This document shows, piece by piece, positions 1 through 8,274 of a stretch of 32,094 nt of DNA. Position numbers and translations under genes: made by a program. How positions within the stretch are numbered: the first letter of the stretch is position 1; each line of letters opens with the position of its first letter. The notes under the pieces are model-generated. The model saw nothing but the letters and a program-made list of their open reading frames with translations. It did not search any database and was not told the origin of the DNA. The stretch is from JAVBMP01 sp031552195 (lineage in GTDB: Bacteria; Desulfobacterota; Desulfovibrionia; Desulfovibrionales; Desulfovibrionaceae), in assembly GCA_031552195.1 (NCBI GenBank), contig JAVBMT010000026.1:1-32094 (forward strand), read 5' to 3'.

Positions 1-132
1 AAACGTTTGACATAACGAAGCGCCGTGGCCTGTTTTCATAATTTTTTCCACGGGCATGACCATACCCCGTGTGCAAACGATACGGGAAAATGAACTGAGA
101 ATGCGTATTGCATGTTCCTCTGCGTGACTAGT

Positions 133-158
133 CCCCTGTCCGGCGGACCGGGGTTTTT
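133..158 (+). terminator. hairpin plus T-run upstream of the EF-G-like gene
   Basis: A stem of nine positions with one mismatch and a 3-nt loop (133-153) is followed directly by five T (154-158). It looks like a Rho-independent terminator. It lies 32-57 bases before the start of the EF-G-like gene. It may end an upstream gene lying outside the window or act as an attenuator; the sequence does not decide. Confidence 0.5.
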
Positions 159-189
159 CATTGACACTGTTACGGTAAGGGAGAGTTTC

Positions 190-2262
190 ATGGCCAACAC
201 GGAAAACCAAAGAACGTATGCGCTTATCGGCACGGGAGGCTGCGGCAAGACGTCCCTGGCAGAGATGCTTCTCTTCCAGTCCGGGGCCGTCAACCGCCTC
301 GGTAAAATTGAGGACGGCACAACCGCCCTTGACATCGAGCCCGAAGAAATCAAGCGGCGCGGCAGCATTCAGCCCGGTTTCGGCACTTACGTCTGGAACG
401 GCAACCGTCATTTTATCGTAGACCTGCCTGGCGACGGAAACTTTACCGGTGACATGGACATGATTCTGCCGGCTGTTGACGCCGCGGTGTTCGTAATCGA
501 CGCCGTTGACGGGGTGCGCCCGCTTACCAAAAAGCAGTGGGTGTCTGTGAAAAAAGCCGGTTTGCCAGCCTGTTGCTTTATCAATAAAATGGACCGCGAC
601 CGGGCCGATTTCAATATGGCCTACAGCAGCCTTTCGTCCATGCTGGGGATTAAACCGGTGTTAGCCGTTGCCCCCATTGGTGAAAAAGAAGATTTTAAAG
701 GCGTGGTCAGCATTCTCAGCGGCAAAGCCTATTTTTTTGAGCCGGACGGCGGCCTGAAAGAAGGCCCGGTTCCCGCTGATATGGCTGACGCCATGAAGAA
801 AATGCGCGACGCGACCATTGAGAACATCGCGGAAAGCGATGACGCGCTGATGGAAAAATATCTGGACGAAGGCGCGCTGACGGATGAAGAAATCAACGCC
901 GGGCTGCGTAACGGCATCACCAGCGGAACCCTGGTGCCGGTTCTCGTCGGTTCAGCCCTGGAGAACAAGGGCGGAACGCTGCTGCTTGATCTGATCAACA
1001 AGGCGTTCCCCTCGCCGTTGCAGCAGGGGCATCGCTATGTTGAGGCTAACGGCGAAAATATGCTGGAAATCAGTGAAAACGGTCCGGCGTCCTGCTTTAT
1101 CTGCAAGACTATTGCTGACCCGTTTTCCGGGCAACTCAGCGTGGCCCGCGTGCTTTCCGGAACCATAAGCGGCGATAGCGTACTGAAAAATAGCCGTACC
1201 CAGGAAACCGAGCGTCTTGGCACCCCTATCCTGATGAACGGCAAAACCCAGACCCAGGCCAAAGAAAGCTTCGGTCCGGGCGCGATCGTGGCTTTCGCCA
1301 AATTGAAAAATACCGGCACGGGCGATACTCTGGCGGATGAAAAATCCGGTTTTACCCTGATGCGCCCCGAATTGCCGCCGCAACTCATTTCTTTCGCCCT
1401 GGCCCCGCAAAACAAGGGTGAGGAAGATAAAGTCTTCACGGCCGTGCAAAAGCTGCTGGACGAAGACGTAGCCCTTAACCTCTACCGCGATGAAGACACC
1501 GGAGAGATACTGGTGCGCGGCATGGGCCAATTGCACGTTGAAACGGCCATTGAAAAGGCCAGGCGCCGTTATAAGGTTGAAATTCTTCTGAAAACGCCCA
1601 AAGTTCCTTACCGTGAAACATTCAAGGGCAAAGCCCAGGTTCAGGGACGCCACAAGAAACAGAGCGGCGGGCGCGGCCAGTTCGGCGATTGCTGGGTTGA
1701 GTTCGAGCCGCTGGCCAGAGGTTCTGGCTATCAGTTTGAAGACGCTATTGTAGGCGGCGTCGTTCCCCGCCAGTATATTCCGGCTGTGGATAAGGGCATT
1801 CAGGAATCGGCCGTGCGCGGTTACCTGGCCGGTTACCCCATGGTTGACTTCAAGGCCCGCCTTTACGATGGAACCTACCACACGGTAGATTCTTCGGAAA
1901 TGGCGTTCAAAATAGCCGGTTCGCTGGCTTTCAAAAAAGCCATGGAAGTCTGCAAGCCCGTTTTGCTTGAGCCTATCGCCAGCATGATCATATCCATTCC
2001 CGATGAGTATATGGGCGATGTCATCGGCGACCTTTCCGGGCGCAGGGGCAAGGTGGTCGGTTCCGATTCCATAGCCGGGCTTACGGAAATAAAAGCGAAC
2101 GTTCCGGCGAACGAAATTTTGCGCTACGCGCAGGATTTGCGCTCCATGACCGGCGGGCAGGGCGTGTTTACCCTTGAATTTTCGCATTATGAAGAAGCTC
2201 CGCCGCATGTGACGGAAAAAGTTGTGGCGGAATACGCGAAAGTGAAAAAAGACGAAGAGTAA
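190..2262 (+). CDS. EF-G-like translational GTPase (EF-G2 type)
   Basis: This 690-residue protein has full EF-G length and domain order: GTPase, domain II, then domains III-V, including the domain IV segment with GGRGQFGD. The start at 190 is chosen because GGGAG lies just before it and the protein then begins close to the P-loop (GTGGCGKT, residues 14-21). NKMD (132-135) and a SALENKGG G5 loop are present. It is not canonical EF-G. The G3 motif is DLPGD (78-82), so the catalytic His of DTPGH is Asp, and the switch I RGITI motif reads RGSIQ. EF-G2/FusA2-like paralogues are known to vary at these places, and some do not hydrolyse GTP on the ribosome. The true fusA would normally sit with the str ribosomal operon, and no ribosomal genes are here. 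The function is probably ribosome-associated but unassigned. The gene ends at a shared terminator facing a convergent gene. Confidence 0.88.
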   Translation: MANTENQRTYALIGTGGCGKTSLAEMLLFQSGAVNRLGKIEDGTTALDIEPEEIKRRGSIQPGFGTYVWNGNRHFIVDLPGDGNFTGDMDMILPAVDAAVFVIDAVDGVRPLTKKQWVSVKKAGLPACCFINKMDRDRADFNMAYSSLSSMLGIKPVLAVAPIGEKEDFKGVVSILSGKAYFFEPDGGLKEGPVPADMADAMKKMRDATIENIAESDDALMEKYLDEGALTDEEINAGLRNGITSGTLVPVLVGSALENKGGTLLLDLINKAFPSPLQQGHRYVEANGENMLEISENGPASCFICKTIADPFSGQLSVARVLSGTISGDSVLKNSRTQETERLGTPILMNGKTQTQAKESFGPGAIVAFAKLKNTGTGDTLADEKSGFTLMRPELPPQLISFALAPQNKGEEDKVFTAVQKLLDEDVALNLYRDEDTGEILVRGMGQLHVETAIEKARRRYKVEILLKTPKVPYRETFKGKAQVQGRHKKQSGGRGQFGDCWVEFEPLARGSGYQFEDAIVGGVVPRQYIPAVDKGIQESAVRGYLAGYPMVDFKARLYDGTYHTVDSSEMAFKIAGSLAFKKAMEVCKPVLLEPIASMIISIPDEYMGDVIGDLSGRRGKVVGSDSIAGLTEIKANVPANEILRYAQDLRSMTGGQGVFTLEFSHYEEAPPHVTEKVVAEYAKVKKDEE

Positions 2263-2286
2263 AATTCAGTTGTTTCAAGATTAAAA

Positions 2287-2332
2287 GCAATAACAAAGGC
2301 CTCAGGAGTAATCCCGAGGCCTTTGTTATTGC
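2287..2332. terminator. bidirectional terminator between convergent genes
   Basis: A perfect inverted repeat with 17-bp arms (2287-2303 and 2316-2332) and a 12-nt loop sits between the EF-G-like gene ending at 2262 and the convergent reductase gene ending at 2374. The arms begin and end in A/T-rich sequence, so it can terminate transcription from both sides. Confidence 0.85.
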
Positions 2333-2373
2333 AGTAGTTGCGGGCGAAGAAAGCCAAGCCCGCAAGAATGCGC

Positions 2374-4086
2374 TTAGATGTCAATGCCCAGGCGGGTTAC
2401 GCTCTGCATACCGCCGGCAACGGTTTTGGTGTTTTTATAGCCGGCTTCGTCAAGTATAAGCTGGGCTTCATAGGAGCGAAGGCCGGTATTGCAAACGATA
2501 ACCACCGGTGAATTTTTGGGAAGGTCGGCCAGGCGTTTTTTGATGTCTTCAGTAGGCACGCTGTGCCAGTCATTCGGGTACTTGCCTGACATTTCCTCCG
2601 CCGCGCCACGGGCGAGGCGGGCGTCAAGGAAGTAAACGTCGTTCTTTTCCCGTTCCTGCCAGAATTTTTCAAACTCTTGCGGGTCAACCGGGCGGCAGCG
2701 CCCTTCAAGGATATTATCGGCCACGTTGCCGACGACGTTCACTACGTCCATGGACGAGGCGAAGGGCGGCGAGTAGACGATTTCGAGATTGCTGATGTCG
2801 TCAACCGTGATGTTATGGCCGAGCAGCACCGCTACCGGGTTGATGCGGGCCATCAGGGCGTCTCCCATGGAGCTCATGCCCTGAATGCCGAGAACTCGGC
2901 GCGTGGCTCTGTCAACCACCAGCTCGAGGGCCATCATGGCGTGTTCCGGATAGAAATGCGCGCGGTCGACCTGTTCGACATGCACGTTGATTGCGTCATA
3001 ACCCTCTCTGAGGGCTCCGGCCAGGGTAAAGCCGGCCCCGGAAGCGGACTGTTCAAAGAGCTTCACGCCCCAAGCGCCGACAGCACCGGGGAATTTCTGG
3101 TTTTTTCCGGCCAGGTTGCTGCCTATTACGCGGCCCTGGCGGTTCGCCATTGACCCAAGGGGGAACCAGTGTTTTTTGCCGGTAACCAGGTGCTTGATGA
3201 CCGCGCAATCGCCGCCGGCGTAAATGTCCGGGTCAGATGTGCGCATATATTCATCAACAATGATAAGGCCGCGTTCGTTTACTTCTATTCCGGCGTCAGA
3301 GGCTATCTGGGTGTTAGGTTTGACCCCGGCGGACATGACGACGAAGTCGGCGGGGATTTCACGCTTGTCAGTGATAACCTTGGTGACTTTGCCGTTTTCT
3401 CCCTCAAAGCGCGTAACTTTTTCCGAAGTATAAACGGTGACGTTGTGCTGTTCCATGTCGTGCACCGCCATGCGGGCCATGGTGGAGGAAAGAAATCCGG
3501 AAAGGATCTGATCGGCGACTTCAACAACGGCGGTGGGAATACCCCACATGTCGGCGAAAGCCACGGCCATTTCCAGCCCGATAAAGCCGCCGCCGACGAC
3601 AACGGCGTTGTTTATGCCCCCTGCGGTGACGGCTTTTTTGATAAGTTCGGCTTCGTCAAGATTTGTGGCCGGGCTTATGCCTTGCAGGTCGATTCCGGGA
3701 ATGGGCAGTTTGTTCGGAGAACTGCCCACGGCCAGAACAAGTTTGTCATACGGCAGGGTGGAACTCTTGCCGCTTTTAAGGTCAAGCACGGTTACGGTTT
3801 TGGCCTTGCGGTCTATAGCGGTGACCTTGTTCTCGATAAGAACGTCAACGCCTTTGCTTTCTTTAAAGAAGGCCGGGTCGCGCACAATGCCGTAAGGCGT
3901 GCTTTGGAGCTCTTCAACGCGCTGCACTTCACCGGAAATAAAATAGGGAATTCCGCAACCGCCGTATGAAATGCGGGAAGACTGGTCAATCATGGTTACG
4001 GTTGCTTCGGGGTCAAGCCTTTTGCAACGAGCAGCGACCTTTGGACCCAGAGCAACACCGCCAACAACAACAACGCGCATTCCCAT
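2374..4086 (-). CDS. CoA-disulfide reductase / FAD-dependent NAD(P)H oxidoreductase fused to rhodanese
   Basis: This 570-residue flavoprotein belongs to the pyridine nucleotide-disulfide oxidoreductase class that uses one active-site cysteine. The N-terminus has an FAD-binding Rossmann loop (VVVGGVALG), and the redox Cys44 lies in SYGGCGIPYF, typical of CoA-disulfide reductases and NADH oxidase/polysulfide reductases. A second Rossmann fold with VVVGGGFIGLE near residue 160 binds NAD(P)H. The C-terminal 100 residues form a rhodanese domain with active-site loop CNTGLRS (Cys532). Reductase-rhodanese fusions of this length are known and are linked to CoA disulfide, persulfide or polysulfide reduction. 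The start is chosen because AGGAGG lies eight bases before the ATG at 4086. It probably acts in the cytoplasm in thiol or sulfane-sulfur metabolism. The exact substrate is not decidable from sequence. Confidence 0.9.
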   Translation of the reverse strand: MGMRVVVVGGVALGPKVAARCKRLDPEATVTMIDQSSRISYGGCGIPYFISGEVQRVEELQSTPYGIVRDPAFFKESKGVDVLIENKVTAIDRKAKTVTVLDLKSGKSSTLPYDKLVLAVGSSPNKLPIPGIDLQGISPATNLDEAELIKKAVTAGGINNAVVVGGGFIGLEMAVAFADMWGIPTAVVEVADQILSGFLSSTMARMAVHDMEQHNVTVYTSEKVTRFEGENGKVTKVITDKREIPADFVVMSAGVKPNTQIASDAGIEVNERGLIIVDEYMRTSDPDIYAGGDCAVIKHLVTGKKHWFPLGSMANRQGRVIGSNLAGKNQKFPGAVGAWGVKLFEQSASGAGFTLAGALREGYDAINVHVEQVDRAHFYPEHAMMALELVVDRATRRVLGIQGMSSMGDALMARINPVAVLLGHNITVDDISNLEIVYSPPFASSMDVVNVVGNVADNILEGRCRPVDPQEFEKFWQEREKNDVYFLDARLARGAAEEMSGKYPNDWHSVPTEDIKKRLADLPKNSPVVIVCNTGLRSYEAQLILDEAGYKNTKTVAGGMQSVTRLGIDI

Positions 4087-4116
4087 AACGAAAGCCTCCT
4101 GATGATAACACATTTT

Positions 4117-4178
4117 TCTGGAACACGAACTTGCGAACGCCCTTCGGGCAACCGCGTCCAACGGGCGTAAGTTCCAGA
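4117..4178. repeat. inverted repeat between cheV and the reductase gene
   Basis: Eight-base arms (4117-4124 and 4171-4178) enclose further complementary segments, among them CGCCC pairing with GGGCG. The element lies in the 124-base gap between cheV and the reductase, both read on the minus strand. There is no T-run on the minus strand after it, so it is a poor classical terminator. It may be a leader structure of the reductase mRNA. Confidence 0.4.
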
Positions 4179-4210
4179 GGAAAATTTTATTTCCGGCTTG
4201 CGGCTCGGAC

Positions 4211-5161
4211 TCAGTTTTTCTGCACAGCCCCCACAAGCTCAAGCACCTTTTCACTTAAAACCTGCAAGTCAGGCTTGGCGAATTGCGCATCAGCGCCCAC
4301 GCTGGCGCCCTTATGCTCCAGCTTGTCTGTGACAAGCGAGGAGAAAATAGCCACAGGCAAGGCTTTGAGGAAAGGGTCTTCCTTGATCTGGCGGCACAGC
4401 GCCAAGCCGTCCATGCGCGGCATTTCAATGTCTGTAATGACCGCGTCAACGTAGTCGGTTATCTGCCTGTTTTCATCCGTAGCGGTGCGTTTGAGCTGCA
4501 GCAGGGAGTTCCAGGCATCTTCGCCGTCGGTTTTGGAAATCACATTGAAGCGGCCGCTTTCCGTAAGCAGGTTGCGCACAAGGTTGCGCACGTTGCCGGA
4601 ATCGTCCGCGTGCATGACGTTGAATTTTTCTTTCGCTGTGGGAACGTTGAAATCCGGAAGCTTTCCAAGGTGGATGGCCAGGTTGGGGTCAAGGTCGGCC
4701 ACAATGCTTTCCATGTCGAGGATGAACACCACGCGGCCTTCAAGGCGGACAACGCCGGTGACGGAGTTGTTGCTCATGTGCTGCAGGAAATTGCCCGGAG
4801 CTTCGACGTCGAGCCAGCTCAGGCGGTGAATGCGGTTTACGCCGGACACCAGAAAGCCGGTGATAATGTTGTTGAATTCAGTAACGATGACTTTCGGGTC
4901 AGCGGAGTCAATACGGTTTTTTTCCAGATAAACGGCCAGGTCGACCATGGGCACAACCCGTCCGTCACGGTGCGGAAAGGCCCCGAGTACGGCAGGATGG
5001 CGCATTTGCGGCATTGACGTGACCGGTTGCATGCGAATTATTTCCAAAACTTTCGCGACGTTTACGCCGTAATAACCGCGGTAACCTTCTTCATCAAGAT
5101 AAAATTCAACGACTTCAAGTTCGTTAGTGCCTGTTTCAAGCAGAATGTTAGTTTGGGACAT
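4211..5161 (-). CDS. cheV: CheV-like chemotaxis coupling protein (CheW domain plus receiver domain)
   Basis: This 316-residue protein has an N-terminal CheW-like coupling domain (about 15-165) and a C-terminal response-regulator receiver domain (about 178-312). In the receiver, the acidic pair is Asp186-Asp187 (HADDSG), the phosphoacceptor is Asp244 in VITDIEMPRMDG, and the conserved Lys296 is in FAKPD, so it should be phosphorylatable. CheV proteins link chemoreceptors to the CheA kinase and adjust signalling by phosphorylation, acting in the cytoplasm at receptor arrays. The start at 5161 is supported by an AGGG sequence just upstream and by the start of CheW homology. No other chemotaxis gene is nearby, so it is an orphan. 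Desulfovibrio-type genomes usually carry several CheV copies. Confidence 0.92.
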   Translation of the reverse strand: MSQTNILLETGTNELEVVEFYLDEEGYRGYYGVNVAKVLEIIRMQPVTSMPQMRHPAVLGAFPHRDGRVVPMVDLAVYLEKNRIDSADPKVIVTEFNNIITGFLVSGVNRIHRLSWLDVEAPGNFLQHMSNNSVTGVVRLEGRVVFILDMESIVADLDPNLAIHLGKLPDFNVPTAKEKFNVMHADDSGNVRNLVRNLLTESGRFNVISKTDGEDAWNSLLQLKRTATDENRQITDYVDAVITDIEMPRMDGLALCRQIKEDPFLKALPVAIFSSLVTDKLEHKGASVGADAQFAKPDLQVLSEKVLELVGAVQKN

Positions 5162-5182
5162 TTTAGCCCTGCGCTCTGTTTT

Positions 5183-5210
5183 GGTGCTTTCCTCGTAAAG
5201 TGAAAGCACC
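5183..5210 (-). repeat. hairpin in the cheV leader
   Basis: A perfect 9-bp inverted repeat (5183-5191 and 5202-5210) with a 10-nt loop lies 22 bases upstream of the cheV start codon. It would form a stem in the 5' untranslated RNA close to the ribosome binding site. Confidence 0.5.
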
Positions 5211-5614
5211 GGTGAATATTGTTTGACACCTTGCTTCGGCAGGTGGTCTTGCCATTTGACGGAAGGCCGTCCGTCTGAGTTTGTCTTCCCTGCTGAGGGT
5301 GAATATAAACGGTTTTGTGCTGAAAAGTCTATAAAATATAGAAAAAAGTACGCATAATTTTAAATGCCTACAAAATGCCATGTGTATCGATTGATATTAT
5401 TAGCATGAGAACAGATAATTTGGCAAAGGAAAATCCCCATTTTTTTGGGCAAACAGGGCCGTTCTCAAACATGCAAACGCCCGCAGGCGCCAGGCGGAGG
5501 TGGAAAATTTCAGTTCAAACCCGGCTCCGCCGCATATCCGGCAATATAATATTTCTTTTAAATTAAATTGGGTGGAATTTATTCCACCTTCAGCCTATAT
5601 GCCGGATAAAATTA
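5211..5614. other. noncoding stretch with nested inverted repeats
   Basis: No convincing gene is found here. The short open frames lack a ribosome binding site and resemble nothing known. The stretch holds a 7-bp inverted repeat (5493-5499 and 5525-5531) and a nested structure at 5535-5608, with a 13-bp outer stem carrying one bulged A and an 8-bp perfect inner hairpin at 5571-5588. It is AT-rich around 5330-5420, where a cheV promoter could lie, but no promoter is clear. Confidence 0.5.
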
Positions 5615-5642
5615 AAGCCCCGCCGTTTTTTCGGCGGGGCTT
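5615..5642 (-). terminator. Rho-independent terminator of the DsrMK-like operon
   Basis: An 11-bp GC-rich perfect stem (5615-5625 and 5632-5642) has a 6-nt loop. Read on the minus strand it is followed by TAATTTT. It comes after the DsrK-like stop codon, behind a second hairpin. Confidence 0.85.
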
Positions 5643-5646
5643 CCTG

Positions 5647-5684
5647 TTCGGGATTTACGGTGGAAAACCACCGTAAATCCCGAA
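5647..5684 (-). terminator. perfect hairpin after the DsrK-like gene
   Basis: A perfect 17-bp inverted repeat (5647-5663 and 5668-5684) with a 4-nt loop begins 20 bases after the stop codon. It has no T-run of its own and stands in tandem with the terminator at 5615-5642. It may protect the 3' end of the mRNA or assist termination. Confidence 0.65.
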
Positions 5685-5704
5685 GAAGCCTGTGCTTCGT
5701 CAGA

Positions 5705-7297
5705 TTATTCTTCGCCCCATTTAATGAAACCGGGGTTGATGTCGGTCATGGCGTTGACTATAAGTTCGACCAGGCCGCCGTAGGCGACGCTGTTGTTTTC
5801 CATATAGCCGTTGTGCTCGAGCAGCTCACGGATCTGCCCTTTGCAGTTGGAGCAGGGGGCGCAAACGTATTTTTTGGTTTCCGGTCCCCAGCAGTCACTG
5901 AAGGCGCCGGCGATCTGCTGGATCTTTTTACGTCCGGAGATGTTGTTGCGCCATGCTTCAATGTTGTTGCGGGTCATAATGGCGAAGCCGCTGCCGCCGC
6001 CGCAGCAGTAGTTTTCCGCACCGTTGGGGGTCATTTCGCGGAACTGCGGGGCGATGAGATTGAGGACATCGCGCTGCGGTTTGCTCACGCCCATAAGGCG
6101 GGCGATATTGCAGGGGTCGTGCAGGGTAACCGGGAAATCGTTGCGCGAGGGGTCAAGGCTCAGCTTGCCTGATTTGACTATTTCCAGCAGCAGCGGGAAG
6201 CAGCTTTCACGCGGGATATCCAGTTCTTTGGGCAACACGCGGTCCGCGATGACGGTAAGCGCTTTGTGCGCGTGGCCGCATTCGCCCATGACGATTTTCT
6301 TTACGCCAAGCTTTTTGGCGGCCTGGGCGTGAAGCAGGGCGGTTCTGGCGAACTGCACGTCGTCATAGAACACGCCGTAGTTGATGGAGTCATACCCGGC
6401 CAGGTCGCTGGACAGGGTCCAGGAAAGGCCGGCTTTTTCGAAAATGATCGAGAAGGCCGCGATGTTTTCCGGCCAGGCGATCATTTCACCGGCATTGTGG
6501 ATAAGAAGAATGTCGGCCCCTTCAACATCCCAGGGGGTTTTGAATTCATAACCGGTTTCTTCGGAGTAATCTTCGTCTATGAATTCAACCGTTTCCTGCA
6601 CAACATTTTTATCCATGCCGGTGGATGAACCAACGCGCAATTGCTGCATAGAACCTTTTTCGTGCAGTTCGAGCGGGTAAAGGTTCATTTCCTGGCTGAA
6701 AATTTTGCGGATTTCGCGGGCGATCAGGCCGTTGTCGATGCCGATCGGGCAAACCTGGGCACAGCGGCGGCACAGGTTGCAACGATAGGCCATTTCGCCC
6801 AGGCGGGCCACGGTTTTCCAGTTCAGGCCGAAGTCGCCGTAACGCCATTTGGCGAGGGGTTCTTTAAGCACATACTGCTTGTAAATGCGGCGGAAGATTT
6901 CCGAGCGGAAGTTCGGGCGGTACATGGGGTGCTCGCCTGAAGATTCATAAAGATGGCACGCTTCGGAACAGGAATTACACTGGGCGCAGTAGTGGGTGCT
7001 GGTTTCCAGCATGGGCAGGAAGGTCCAGTTGTTGTTCTCGGTGAAAAGCTTACGCATGCCTTCCAGAAACTGGTTGACCAGGGCTTCTTCCTCTTCCTTG
7101 GTCTTGGGTTTCGGAATGTTCAGAACGTTCACTTCATCCAGCAGGCAGCAGAACTTTTCCTTCTGTTCGTCAGTGAATTCTTTCCAGGGGATGTTATCAA
7201 AGTCAACCGGGACCTGGGAAAGCCGGTCCAGAGGGAAGGAGGTGAGCTGCCCCTCTTCGGTTGAGATGTCGGTAAGTTTGAGATCGTCGGATTTCAT
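5705..7297 (-). CDS. DsrK/TmcB/HdrD-family iron-sulfur protein with CCG domain
   Basis: This 530-residue cytoplasmic iron-sulfur protein binds two [4Fe-4S] clusters through Cys104/107/110/114 (CAQCNSCSEAC) and Cys173/176/179/183 (CNLCRRCAQVCP). A complete CCG domain follows: Cys396 in HDPC, Cys431-Cys432 in YCCGGG, and Cys479/482/485 in CAPCSNC. An earlier half, around GECGHAH (338-344), is degenerate. CCG domains hold the noncubane cluster used by heterodisulfide reductases and, in DsrK, by the trisulfide-reducing site. The start has GAGGAG eight bases upstream. The membrane cytochrome b gene precedes it by 14 bases, so the two should form one complex passing electrons between menaquinol and a cytoplasmic thiol/disulfide partner. 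The gene order (membrane, then FeS) resembles dsrMK, while the sequence style also recalls TmcB. No dsrJOP or tmcA/D genes adjoin. Confidence 0.85.
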   Translation of the reverse strand: MKSDDLKLTDISTEEGQLTSFPLDRLSQVPVDFDNIPWKEFTDEQKEKFCCLLDEVNVLNIPKPKTKEEEEALVNQFLEGMRKLFTENNNWTFLPMLETSTHYCAQCNSCSEACHLYESSGEHPMYRPNFRSEIFRRIYKQYVLKEPLAKWRYGDFGLNWKTVARLGEMAYRCNLCRRCAQVCPIGIDNGLIAREIRKIFSQEMNLYPLELHEKGSMQQLRVGSSTGMDKNVVQETVEFIDEDYSEETGYEFKTPWDVEGADILLIHNAGEMIAWPENIAAFSIIFEKAGLSWTLSSDLAGYDSINYGVFYDDVQFARTALLHAQAAKKLGVKKIVMGECGHAHKALTVIADRVLPKELDIPRESCFPLLLEIVKSGKLSLDPSRNDFPVTLHDPCNIARLMGVSKPQRDVLNLIAPQFREMTPNGAENYCCGGGSGFAIMTRNNIEAWRNNISGRKKIQQIAGAFSDCWGPETKKYVCAPCSNCKGQIRELLEHNGYMENNSVAYGGLVELIVNAMTDINPGFIKWGEE

Positions 7298-7311
7298 TAA
7301 GTAGGCTCCTC

Positions 7312-8274
7312 TTATTCAGCGTCTTTTTTAGGGGCTGCCGGGTTGTGGGTGGCTATTTCAGCCCAGTTTTTCTTGCCGTCGCCCTGAATGTGGTTAGCCT
7401 TCCATTCGGGGGTGAAGCCAAGGGCCTGACCTACCTGTTCCTGTATTTTGGGATTGTCCCTGGTAGGCTGGTCACCCCAGCGGATGTCGTGCCACATGAA
7501 GTACTTCATGAAAAAGTGCGCCATGTGGGTAGCCGGGATATAAGCCAGAAGCAGGGCCAGCCAGAGCATGAGCAAGTGGAAGCGGAAGCCGGTCGCGGCG
7601 CCTATGTCGGAATTAAAGGTAAGCATTCCGTAAGCAAAGGCAACAGCGTTCTGGGCGATATCCGCGGCGCCGGCGGTGATTACACTGTGCAGACAGTTGG
7701 AAAGGCCGAGCAGGCCGAAGAGGTGCAGCAGGCCGAGGTTAAGGAAATGTTCGCGGGTGGTGTAAACCTTCAGGCCTTTGTCGTGCATTCTGCGGTGAAT
7801 GAGGGCGCCGCTGCCTACCCACACGCCGAGGAACCCGGCCCAGAGCAGGATGTTGGTGAACCCGAGGATAAAGCTGGCCAGGCCGCCGGGAAGAATGCCG
7901 AGCATGGCGCCGAAAATCGCGTTGAACAGGGTCAGGAAGATAGCGCCTATGATAAGGTACAGGCCGGCGTGCATCGGGTAGGTGCGCACCCACAGCGGAA
8001 AGTTGTGCTTGTAAGTGGCGTGCATAAGCAGCATTTCTTCACACAGGCCTTTGACCATGTTGGGGAAAGAGTGGTGCTGCTTGTGCTTCCACCAGTCAAC
8101 TTCTTCAAGGTAGCTGCCGCCGTAAGAGGGGCGGTCGCCGGCTTCGGAAGCGACCGGGTAAAGTTCCCAGCGGATGTGTACGGGTCTTTTAAGGTATTTG
8201 CTGACCTTAAAAGCAACAATGCAGATGCAGGCGATAAGGCCGGCATAAGCAGCCAGGTACGTAATCATTGTCAT
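7312..8274 (-). CDS. DsrM/NarI-like membrane cytochrome b subunit
   Basis: This 320-residue integral membrane protein shows about five hydrophobic segments (roughly 4-22, 104-126, 133-157, 175-196 and 231-254). Several histidines near the segment ends could bind two b hemes: His102, His160, His184, His233, His250 and His253. This is the pattern of the nitrate reductase gamma/DsrM/TmcC family, which exchanges electrons with menaquinone. A long soluble loop rich in charged and aromatic residues separates the first two segments. The start is supported by GGGAG nine bases upstream. It is the first gene of a two-gene operon with the CCG iron-sulfur protein. I cannot tell from sequence whether electrons flow to or from the quinone. 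Confidence 0.82.
   Translation of the reverse strand: MTMITYLAAYAGLIACICIVAFKVSKYLKRPVHIRWELYPVASEAGDRPSYGGSYLEEVDWWKHKQHHSFPNMVKGLCEEMLLMHATYKHNFPLWVRTYPMHAGLYLIIGAIFLTLFNAIFGAMLGILPGGLASFILGFTNILLWAGFLGVWVGSGALIHRRMHDKGLKVYTTREHFLNLGLLHLFGLLGLSNCLHSVITAGAADIAQNAVAFAYGMLTFNSDIGAATGFRFHLLMLWLALLLAYIPATHMAHFFMKYFMWHDIRWGDQPTRDNPKIQEQVGQALGFTPEWKANHIQGDGKKNWAEIATHNPAAPKKDAE

Noticed and set aside
1..110. TTGACA at 7-12 as a promoter -35 for the EF-G-like gene
   Set aside because: No acceptable -10 hexamer occurs 16-18 bases downstream; CATAAT is too far away.
952..2208. Long open frame on the minus strand inside the EF-G-like gene (418 codons)
   Set aside because: It is antisense to a clearly conserved gene, has no ribosome binding site and no recognisable domain. 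Codon bias of the real gene explains the absence of stops.
2677..3969. Open frames on the plus strand opposite the CoA-disulfide reductase
   Set aside because: They are antisense shadows of a gene with conserved FAD, NAD and rhodanese motifs.
5493..5531. tRNA-like fragment: a 7-bp acceptor-like stem with a GTTCAAA motif
   Set aside because: The span is only 39 bases, the T-stem does not pair, and there is no CCA end or anticodon arm.
5375..5566. 63-codon open frame in the intergenic region upstream of cheV
   Set aside because: It has no ribosome binding site and no family likeness, and it overlaps the hairpin region.
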